DNA from: an uncultured Lachnospiraceae bacterium | GTDB lineage: Bacteria; Bacillota; Clostridia; Lachnospirales; Lachnospiraceae | Assembly: GCA_947176785.1 (NCBI GenBank) | Contig: CAMWSA010000064.1 | Location: 1-12,420, forward strand | Length of the DNA: 12,420 nucleotides | Reading direction: 5' to 3' | In this document: piece by piece, positions 6,521-12,420 of the stretch | Position numbering within the stretch: position 1 is the stretch's first letter | Layout of the letters: every line of letters starts with the position of its first letter | Notes under the pieces: generated by a model | The model's input: the letters and a program-made list of their open reading frames with translations, nothing else | Told to the model about the DNA's origin: nothing | The model's database searches: none | Made by a program: the position numbers and the translations under genes

Positions 6521-8248
6521 TTACAGAGAAGCCGCCTCGTCAACGATCTTCTTCAGTGCAGCCAGCGCCTCGTCAGGCAGCTTGTCGTAGCCTTCCTTCT
6601 TGGTGGCGAAGCCTTCCACTGCGTCCACACGGTTCTGCATGGCGTTCTTCAGAGCCTCGGTGTAAGTCTTATCGGACAGGTCGGGCCTGAATGCCTCGGA
6701 GGTCTTGCCGGACCAGTCGTACATGATCTCGATATCCTCGAAGGGCCCCCACTGCTCGAACTGCGCCTTGCCCTCCACGATGGTCTCCAGAATACCCAGG
6801 GTATCCGCAGGCTTACATTTGGTTCCCATAAAGTCGCCGGTATTTACGATGTAGCAGTCCACATTCTTCTCTTCCACCAGCTTCTTGAACTTCTCATAGT
6901 CATTTACCAGAGGATAGGTTCTGAAGGGGTTAGCATAGGGAACGATACGCAGCGCGTTCATATCCGTACCTGCTGCCACACGCTCCGCAGTGGAGGTCTT
7001 GGTGGCCAGGGTAGCGCCCATCACGGATGCCAGGGCTGCGCCCTTCAGCTTCACTACAGGAGGGATGGTGGGATCTTTCATAATCCAGAAGATCGCGTTC
7101 ACAGGAGCGTCGATCTTATCCACACGGTTGGGGCTCCACAGCTTGGACTTAATGGCACGGCCGTTGCCGTTCCTGATGTCCTCGGTTACCAGCTGGATAT
7201 GTCCGTCCTCGTCCAGGGTTGCGGAGCAGTTCTGGGCGGTGAGCAGGAACTTGTTGTCGGGACAACCGGTGGGATAATCCGCAGTCTTGTCAAAATAGGT
7301 GGGCTCCAGCGCCACGGAAGCACAGGTGTCGGTATTGATGATGAAAGCGTCGTCATGCAGCACCTTGATACCGCCGAAAGCGTCATACTTGCCGTTATGT
7401 TTTGCATGGGTCAGGGTGGACTTGCCGGAGCCTGACAGGCCATAAACGGAGGCAACAAACTTCTTGCCGCCCTCCAGGCTGTACTCCTTCTGTCCGCCGT
7501 GGCAGGATGCGTAGCCGTTCCTGTTAGCCAGCGCCCAGGCCATGGTCAGCGTGCCCTTCTTATGTTCGCCGAAATACTTCATGCCCAGGATGGCGGCACA
7601 GTTCTGATCGGTGTCAAAATAGCACAGGGTCAGAGGGTCGCTCAGACAGCTGTAGTCCACATCGGGAGCCTCCTCGGGGGTCCACTGGGGGTTGGAGAAA
7701 ATATAGATATCCGGCTCCTTGCCCTCTCCTACAGGCTTGGATTCCTTGTACATCTTCACATACTTATCGGACATGTACTGGAAATTCAGCATCCAGTTGT
7801 ACAGGATGTTCTCTTCACCTTCGGGAATCAGCAGATGGGCCTTTACCATAAACTCGGGATCCAGGCCGATAAAGCACTCCGCATGGTACAGGTTCATCCA
7901 GCGGGTCCTGTAAACCGCATCCATCACCACCTTATCCAGCTTGGTGGCATCCACTCCCGGCTCGCCCTTGATCCGGCGTGCCCCCGCATAACGGCCGGTA
8001 ACTGCGCCGTCGTTAAACAGCAATACCTTAGTATCCTTCTCCAGGCCCTGCTCCTCGGCTCTGTACACAGGCATATCGGTAACAATGGTGCCGGGTGAAT
8101 TCTTCGCCAGTTCATATGCCTCTCTCACGGTATTGACCTTCACCACATTGTTGCCGTAGAACGCTGCTTCAATAATGGAGCGGGTCTTGCTGAAACCGGG
8201 CTTGCCAGCGCCGATTTCATTAATCGGATAATAAGCTTTTGTTGACAT
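6521..8248 (-). CDS. pckA: Phosphoenolpyruvate carboxykinase, ATP-type, divergent
   Basis: Cytoplasmic enzyme interconverting oxaloacetate + ATP and phosphoenolpyruvate + CO2 + ADP. In fermentative gut Clostridia it often runs toward oxaloacetate. It has 575 aa, close to the 530-560 usual for the ATP class. The nucleotide-binding P-loop YGLSGSGKSTLT is at 269-280 (classical enzymes: GLSGTGKTTL). VLHDDAFI at 296-303 takes the place of the kinase-2-like metal-binding motif (commonly GDDEHGW-like). Near 433-451, ALRIVPYANPFRTYPLVND precedes a lysine-rich helix and resembles the C-terminal substrate-binding region. The start at 8248 has AAGGAGG nine bases upstream. It has its own promoter and is followed by a GC-rich hairpin. 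The motif differences place it in a diverged branch. PEPCK remains the best call; a diverged relative with other chemistry is a small possibility. Confidence 0.87.
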   Translation of the reverse strand: MSTKAYYPINEIGAGKPGFSKTRSIIEAAFYGNNVVKVNTVREAYELAKNSPGTIVTDMPVYRAEEQGLEKDTKVLLFNDGAVTGRYAGARRIKGEPGVDATKLDKVVMDAVYRTRWMNLYHAECFIGLDPEFMVKAHLLIPEGEENILYNWMLNFQYMSDKYVKMYKESKPVGEGKEPDIYIFSNPQWTPEEAPDVDYSCLSDPLTLCYFDTDQNCAAILGMKYFGEHKKGTLTMAWALANRNGYASCHGGQKEYSLEGGKKFVASVYGLSGSGKSTLTHAKHNGKYDAFGGIKVLHDDAFIINTDTCASVALEPTYFDKTADYPTGCPDNKFLLTAQNCSATLDEDGHIQLVTEDIRNGNGRAIKSKLWSPNRVDKIDAPVNAIFWIMKDPTIPPVVKLKGAALASVMGATLATKTSTAERVAAGTDMNALRIVPYANPFRTYPLVNDYEKFKKLVEEKNVDCYIVNTGDFMGTKCKPADTLGILETIVEGKAQFEQWGPFEDIEIMYDWSGKTSEAFRPDLSDKTYTEALKNAMQNRVDAVEGFATKKEGYDKLPDEALAALKKIVDEAASL

Positions 8249-8277
8249 ATATGATGTCCTCCTTATAGTGTATTTTT

Positions 8278-8291
8278 ACCGGATATCCGGT
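8278..8291. promoter_or_regulatory. Perfect 14-bp palindrome in the pckA leader (candidate operator)
   Basis: ACCGGATATCCGGT is fully self-complementary. It starts about 15 nt downstream of the predicted pckA transcription start (near 8306) and ends about 15 bases before the AAGGAGG ribosome binding site. Its place and dyad symmetry fit a dimeric repressor acting as a roadblock. With no loop it is a poor RNA hairpin. I do not recognise the cognate regulator. Confidence 0.5.
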
Positions 8292-8312
8292 ACAACCTCA
8301 ATAGTCCTCTAT

Positions 8313-8341
8313 ATTATCTCAAACCTTTGGTTAAAAGTCAA
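8313..8341 (-). promoter_or_regulatory. Promoter of pckA
   Basis: Minus-strand TTGACT (8336-8341), a 17-bp spacer and GATAAT (8313-8318). Start predicted near 8306, giving a leader of about 58 nt. No terminator with a U-tract separates it from the aminopeptidase gene upstream, so readthrough from that gene is also possible. Confidence 0.75.
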
Positions 8342-8368
8342 TAAAGCCGAAAAAATTTAATAGCGTTT

Positions 8369-10198
8369 TTATATTTTCTGATGCTTCAGGGGAATGGTTC
8401 CGTCCGCCCTTGTCTCCCGGCGCAGCCACCGGGCCTCTTCTTCCGTCAGGTAGGGGGATACCCTGTCATACACCTGCCTCTGGTAGTCGTACAGAAGCAC
8501 GCGCTGCTCCTCGGTCAGATAACTCTCGTCGATGGCATCCATGTCGATGGGTACCCATGTCAGGGTCTCAAAGTGCATGAACTGTCCGTACTCGTTCTTC
8601 ACATCGTTTTTTGCCACCATCACATTCTCAATGCGGATGCCGTGGCTGTCCTGGATATAGACCCCGGGCTCGTTGGTGATGTCCATGCCCTCCTCGAAGG
8701 GTACTTCCGCCAGACCGCCCACAAATTTCCAGCGCAGGTTCTGGGGGCCCTCATGTACGTTCAGGATATAGCCCACCCCATGGCCTGTGCCGCACTGGTA
8801 GTCCAGCCCGATATTCCACAGGCGCTGCCTGGCCAGGATGTCCAGGTTCCGGCCTGTGCAGCCATAGAGCCACCTGGCGGCGGTCAGCTGCAGCATGGCC
8901 CCGGCCACCAGCGTGTAGTGCAGCTTCTGCTCCTCGGTGACAGGCCCCAGCACGATGGTGCGGGTCACGTCCGTAGTGCCGCCCAGGTACTGTCCGCCGC
9001 TGTCCACCAGCAGCATCCCCTCCGGCCTGCAAACGGCATGGTTCTCCGGGGTTGGCCCGTAGTGCATCATGGCCGCATTGGGGCCATAGGCGGATATGGT
9101 GGGGAAAGACAGGTCCAGAAACTCCGGGATCGCCCGGCGCAGCTGCTCCAGATGGTCCGCAGCGGTAATCTCCGTGATCTCCGTCTTGCCGATATTGGTC
9201 TTGACCCAGTAGATAAACTTGGTCAGGGCCACGCTGTCCTTCAGGAAAATCTTCTCCATATTGGCCAGCTCCACGGGATTCTTGACGGCCTTCAGCAGTT
9301 CCGTGGGGTTGGCCGCCTCCACCAGCTTCTGCTTCTCTCCCACGGCCTTGTACAGGGCATAGCTGACCTGCCTGCAGTCCACCAGCACTGTCCCCCCCTC
9401 CGGCAGCGCCTTCAAAAAGTCCACCACCGACTCATAGGGATGCAGGATGGTCTGCTTATGGGCCAGATCTGCTTTGACCTCCTCACTGAGCGCCTTCTCC
9501 TGAATGAACAGGTGGGCCTCCCGCTCTGTGACATAAGCATAGGACAGGGCCACAGGGTTGCACTCCACGTCACAGCCCCGGATATTAAACAGCCACATCA
9601 GGTCGTCCAGCTTGCTCAGCAGGAAGCTTCCGGCCTTCTCCTTTGCCAGCTTCTCCCGCACATCGGTCAGCTTCTGAGCCGTGCTGCGCCCGGCCAACGC
9701 CTCGGGCAGCACCGTCACCGGCCCTGCGGGCAGAGGGGGTCTGTCCTCCCAGAGGCCGCCCGCCACATCCTTGTCATAGGCAAAGCGGATCTCCTTGTCC
9801 TTCAGCGCTTTCTCATAGCGCATTCCCTCGCTGGCGGACACCACCCTGCCGTCAAAGCCCAGGGTCTGTCCCTGCCGCATTTCCTTCTTCAAAAAATCCT
9901 CGATGGTGGGCACACCCTCCTGCTGCATCCGCATCAGTTCCACCGTGGTTCCCTCCAGTTCACGCTCCGCCTGGATAAAATACCGGCCGTCGGTCCACAG
10001 GGCAGCACCGTCCTGCCACACCACCAGACTGCCGTTGGAGCCGGTGAAGCCGCAGTAATGCTCCCGAACGGTAAAGTAGGCGTTCACATACTCCGAGTTG
10101 TGGAAATCCGCGGTGGGGATCAGATAGTAGTCGATGCCCTCCTGCCGCAGCTTCTGCCGAAGAGCCTCCAGTCTCTCTTTGATTACAATGTTTTCCAT
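8369..10198 (-). CDS. Xaa-Pro aminopeptidase (aminopeptidase P family, M24B, long form)
   Basis: A dinuclear metallopeptidase that removes an N-terminal residue preceding proline; cytoplasmic, with no signal peptide. At 609 aa it is the long three-domain form, like eukaryotic XPNPEP1, rather than the 440-aa E. coli PepP. Two creatinase-like N-terminal domains occupy about 5-135 and 165-315, the pita-bread peptidase domain 318-535, and a C-terminal domain (LTWVPIDMDAIDESYLTEEQ) 545-609. All five metal ligands can be placed: D399 (LVDSGG), D410 (TTDVTRT), H473 (GTGHGVG), E510 (NEPGVY) and E524 (RIENV). The accessory histidines H379 (MMHYGPT) and H482 (VHEGP) are also present. The start at 10198 has AGGAGG seven bases upstream. 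It lies 137 bp downstream of deoC; I see no terminator or confident promoter in that gap, so the two may be cotranscribed. Confidence 0.95.
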   Translation of the reverse strand: MENIVIKERLEALRQKLRQEGIDYYLIPTADFHNSEYVNAYFTVREHYCGFTGSNGSLVVWQDGAALWTDGRYFIQAERELEGTTVELMRMQQEGVPTIEDFLKKEMRQGQTLGFDGRVVSASEGMRYEKALKDKEIRFAYDKDVAGGLWEDRPPLPAGPVTVLPEALAGRSTAQKLTDVREKLAKEKAGSFLLSKLDDLMWLFNIRGCDVECNPVALSYAYVTEREAHLFIQEKALSEEVKADLAHKQTILHPYESVVDFLKALPEGGTVLVDCRQVSYALYKAVGEKQKLVEAANPTELLKAVKNPVELANMEKIFLKDSVALTKFIYWVKTNIGKTEITEITAADHLEQLRRAIPEFLDLSFPTISAYGPNAAMMHYGPTPENHAVCRPEGMLLVDSGGQYLGGTTDVTRTIVLGPVTEEQKLHYTLVAGAMLQLTAARWLYGCTGRNLDILARQRLWNIGLDYQCGTGHGVGYILNVHEGPQNLRWKFVGGLAEVPFEEGMDITNEPGVYIQDSHGIRIENVMVAKNDVKNEYGQFMHFETLTWVPIDMDAIDESYLTEEQRVLLYDYQRQVYDRVSPYLTEEEARWLRRETRADGTIPLKHQKI

Positions 10199-10335
10199 AT
10201 ATATACCTCCTGGTTTTATTCAAAAGGGGCGCTTCAGACGGTTTACCATTCCCGTCCGGACCCGCTCCATGAAAATCCCGGCCCCCATGGTACAAATGGC
10301 CATCCGGCCGCCCTCTGCCTGGATTATGGCCGGGT

Positions 10336-10983
10336 TTACCGCACCAGCCCCACAGCGCGGGAAGTTCCCACCCGTTCGCAGCCCAGCGAAAGGAAATCCG
10401 CCAGATCCTCCAGGGTAGATACGCCCCCCGCCGCCTTGATCTTCACGCCGGGGCCGATATGTTCACGGAAAAGCAGCACATCCTCCCTGGTGGCGCCGCC
10501 GGTTCCGAAGCCTGTGGAGGTCTTGATATAATCCGCCCCCGCCGCAGTGACGGCCCTGCATATGGCGATCTTCTCCTCCCGGGTCAGATAGCAGGTCTCC
10601 ACAATCACCTTCAGAATATGTTCCCCGCAAACCGCCTTCACCTGCCGGATCTCCTCCTCCACCAGGTCATAGCGCCCGTTCTTCACATCGGTGATATTGA
10701 TCACCATGTCCACCTCGTCACAGCCCTGGGCAATGGCCTCCCTGGCCTCACAGATCTTGGCCGCCGTCACCTGGTAACCCAGGGGGAACCCGATCACCGT
10801 GCAGATCTTCACCTGTCCGCCATAGGTCTCCTGTACCCGCTGCACATAACAGGGGGGGATACACACGCTGGCTGTGTGGTACTCCACCGCCTCCCGACAC
10901 AGCTTCTGAATATCTTCCCAGGTGCAGAACGCCTTCAGCTGGGTGTGATCTACTTTGCATAGTATTGCCTGTACATCCATCAT
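10336..10983 (-). CDS. deoC: Deoxyribose-phosphate aldolase
   Basis: Cleaves 2-deoxyribose 5-phosphate to glyceraldehyde 3-phosphate and acetaldehyde in deoxynucleoside breakdown; a cytoplasmic class I aldolase with a TIM barrel. I place the start at the ATG at 10983, eight bases after AAGGAG, giving 215 aa, near the 220 aa of the Bacillus enzyme. The frame runs on upstream to 11052, but those codons cover the ribosome binding site. Catalytic residues: the Schiff-base lysine K154 in YIKTSTGFG, D92 in EVDMVINI, and K183 in KIKAAGGV. The C-terminal phosphate-binding segment ERVGTSRA is at 203-210. The usual nucleoside partners (deoB, cdd, pdp) are not beside it here; the next gene is a peptidase. 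Confidence 0.96.
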   Translation of the reverse strand: MMDVQAILCKVDHTQLKAFCTWEDIQKLCREAVEYHTASVCIPPCYVQRVQETYGGQVKICTVIGFPLGYQVTAAKICEAREAIAQGCDEVDMVINITDVKNGRYDLVEEEIRQVKAVCGEHILKVIVETCYLTREEKIAICRAVTAAGADYIKTSTGFGTGGATREDVLLFREHIGPGVKIKAAGGVSTLEDLADFLSLGCERVGTSRAVGLVR

Positions 10984-11122
10984 CTCCACATCTCCTTCAC
11001 TGCGCACGCCCCGAAATTTCCTGCATTCACTCTTTAGGTTACAGGCATACACTTATATGTATTTTAACTCTTCTTTCCATAAAAATCCATACCTCCCTCT
11101 AAACTTTTGTTTTTTTGCCCCT

Positions 11123-11159
11123 CCCGCATTCGCTACGTGTTTTACCAAGCGAGAGCGGG
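11123..11159. other. Hairpin of unknown role between the pullulanase terminator and deoC
   Basis: CCCGCATTCGCT (11123-11134) pairs with AGCGAGAGCGGG (11148-11159), eleven of twelve positions including one wobble, around a 13-nt loop. Neither strand has a T-tract in the terminating position: seven Ts precede it on the plus strand, and A7 follows it on the minus strand. It lies in the probable deoC leader. The rest of 11000-11122 shows no clear promoter. Confidence 0.5.
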
Positions 11160-11170
11160 TCGGGACAGGA

Positions 11171-11228
11171 ATAAAACCCCCTTTCCGATCAGAATCGGTG
11201 ATTCACCTATCTGCTCAGAGAGGGGGTA
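11171..11228 (-). terminator. Long terminator after the pullulanase gene
   Basis: On the minus strand ACCCCCT ... AGGGGGT closes an extended stem that continues through TCTGA/TCGGA, CAGA/TCTG and GGTG/CACC with small internal loops and an AAT tip, then TTTTATT. The 5' arm begins 17 bp past the stop codon. It ends the pullulanase transcript and insulates deoC. Confidence 0.9.
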
Positions 11229-11244
11229 TTAACCTGTCTAAAGA

Positions 11245-12420
11245 TTACTTTTTCCCGTTCTTCTTTTTCGCCTGCAGTACGGCAAACCCAATCCCTGCCA
11301 CTGCAAGGGCTGCCACAACACATACTGCCGCAATCAGGCCGCCGTTGCCGGAGCCCTTTTCCCCGGAGGATACTGCGCCCTCTGTGTCTGCCGGCGCACT
11401 CCCGCTTTCAGCCGGGGTTTCCTCGTCCCGCACCATGGTGCCGGTTCCTTTTACCAGTACCAGCGCCGAGATCGGGTCCACGGATGCTTTCCCGTTTACA
11501 ATCGTGGACAGCACCTCCGTCCCTGCCTTCTCACCGTTCACATATACATCCCACACGCCGTCGGGCAGGGTGATTTCCTCCGCCCGATTGTTGGGATTAA
11601 AGATCAGGAACAAGCCCTCGGAGACTTCCCCGTTCACGCCGCCGCTGACTTGAAAGGCCACCACGTTTGCCGGCAGTCCCTCCACCGGTATCACGTTCTG
11701 CTCCACATCCTGGGCGTTGGTCAGCCGCAGGGCTCCATGAGCCTTCCGGAAGGCAATAAGTCCCTTGTAATATTCAAAAACAGTTTTGTACTCTTCCTGG
11801 TCCAGCGTATCCCATTTCAGGCTGTTGACAGAGTCCGGCGACGCGTAGCTGTTTTCGTCGAAGGTGCCGTCGGCCTTCATCTTGGTGCGGAGCATTTCTT
11901 CCCCGGCCTGCATGAAGGGAATTCCCTCGGAAGTCAGGTAGATGGCTGCCGCCAGGTTGTTCATCCGGATTTTATCCGCTCTGGAAGAGCTTAAAGCGGA
12001 CCTGGTGAGCCGGTCCATCATGGTCAGATTGTCATGGCAGGAGGCATAGTTGACGGTCTGGGCCGGAGTGGTACACCAGTCGGTCAATCCCATAAAGCAC
12101 TGCCGGATGGTCTCCTCCAGGCCCTCCGCCCCGGAGACATATCCCAGGGAAGTGTCAAACACGCTTCCCTTCAGGGCGTCCCGGATGGTGTCGCTAAAGT
12201 ACGCAAATCCCGGCGTCTCTGTGGAATTCACCTGTGTAGCCATAGTGATCCCCTCCTTGGTCACCGCCGTGTCCATGGTCCAGCCTTCCCCGTAAAAGAT
12301 CACATTGGGATGATCCCTGTGAACCTCCTCTACGATCTGGTTTACCGTCTGTGTGTCCAACAGGCCCACCAGGTCAAAGCGGAACCCGTCTATATGGTAC
12401 TCATCCGCCCAGTATTTCAC
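11245..12420 (-). CDS. pulA: Type I pullulanase-like GH13 enzyme, C-terminal part, membrane-anchored (runs off the right edge)
   Basis: A debranching enzyme of the GH13 family that hydrolyses alpha-1,6 links in pullulan, glycogen or starch, probably at the cell surface. Only the last 391 residues are here; the frame is open to the window edge, so the GTG at 12420 is not the real start. All three GH13 catalytic acids are visible: the nucleophile Asp in GFRFDLVGL (residue 16 from the edge), the acid/base Glu in FYGEGW (45) and the Asp of YASCHDN (130). ADEYHIDGFRFDL is characteristic of type I pullulanases. A beta-sandwich C-terminal domain follows (about 225-330), then a Ser/Gly/Glu-rich linker, one hydrophobic helix at about 360-384 and the basic tail KKKNGKK. 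There is no LPXTG motif, so the helix itself would hold it in the membrane. A strong terminator follows the gene. Confidence 0.92.
   Translation of the reverse strand: MKYWADEYHIDGFRFDLVGLLDTQTVNQIVEEVHRDHPNVIFYGEGWTMDTAVTKEGITMATQVNSTETPGFAYFSDTIRDALKGSVFDTSLGYVSGAEGLEETIRQCFMGLTDWCTTPAQTVNYASCHDNLTMMDRLTRSALSSSRADKIRMNNLAAAIYLTSEGIPFMQAGEEMLRTKMKADGTFDENSYASPDSVNSLKWDTLDQEEYKTVFEYYKGLIAFRKAHGALRLTNAQDVEQNVIPVEGLPANVVAFQVSGGVNGEVSEGLFLIFNPNNRAEEITLPDGVWDVYVNGEKAGTEVLSTIVNGKASVDPISALVLVKGTGTMVRDEETPAESGSAPADTEGAVSSGEKGSGNGGLIAAVCVVAALAVAGIGFAVLQAKKKNGKK

Noticed and set aside
6377..7435. 352-codon plus-strand frame opposite the 3' part of pckA
   Set aside because: Antisense shadow that is interrupted by the terminator hairpin and has no family resemblance.
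10220..10303. 27-residue minus-strand frame between deoC and the aminopeptidase gene
   Set aside because: No ribosome binding site and no recognisable similarity; probably chance.
8381..10531. 716-codon open frame on the plus strand, antisense to the aminopeptidase gene
   Set aside because: It lies opposite a gene with all catalytic residues. The product is rich in His, Gln, Leu and Pro and resembles no family; it is a by-product of GC-rich codon use.
1..12420. CRISPR array, insertion sequence, tRNA gene, prophage or toxin-antitoxin pair
   Set aside because: No regularly spaced repeats, transposase or integrase motifs, cloverleaf sequences or paired small genes were seen on reading both strands.

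Overview
The window looks like ordinary chromosome from a GC-rich, anaerobic, spore-forming member of the Clostridia, most likely Lachnospiraceae. This rests on gene content and style only: a T-box in front of pheS, a SpoIID/LytB-domain protein, a 6S RNA, an ATP-type PEP carboxykinase of a divergent kind, a surface pullulanase, and AGGAGG ribosome binding sites before most genes. Every supported protein gene and RNA gene lies on the minus strand, so transcription runs from high to low coordinates. The long plus-strand open frames are shadows of GC-rich minus-strand genes.

Right part, in transcription order: the C-terminal part of a membrane-anchored type I pullulanase (cut by the window edge), closed by a strong terminator; then deoC (deoxyribose-phosphate aldolase), an Xaa-Pro aminopeptidase of the long M24B type, and pckA with its own sigma-A-type promoter and a perfect 14-bp palindrome in its leader. 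These fit peripheral carbon, nucleoside and peptide use feeding central metabolism.

Middle: after pckA comes a GC-rich hairpin whose T-tract lies on the opposite strand, then a strong promoter driving an RNA of about 200 nt that folds like 6S RNA and ends in a terminator. About 40 bp further on is a 694-aa SpoIID/LytB-domain protein with a GTG start. Its 3' end overlaps a YihY/BrkB-type membrane protein, and a Uma2-family nuclease-fold protein follows after about 50 bp.

Left part: the phenylalanyl-tRNA synthetase operon. A textbook promoter (TTGACA, 17 bp, TAAAAT) feeds a tRNA-Phe T-box leader with a UUC specifier, a T-box motif and an intrinsic terminator. Then come pheS and, after an unusually long 333-bp gap, pheT (N-terminal 238 codons only). 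The gap contains a 114-nt imperfect palindrome and what looks like a second, diverged copy of the same element. This is the most unusual non-coding structure here.

No CRISPR array, insertion sequence, tRNA, prophage or clear defence island is visible. No wholly new multi-gene system is evident. The points most worth following are the palindromic repeats in pheST, the operator-like palindrome before pckA, the orphan plus-strand terminator, and the large N-terminal extension on the SpoIID-like protein.
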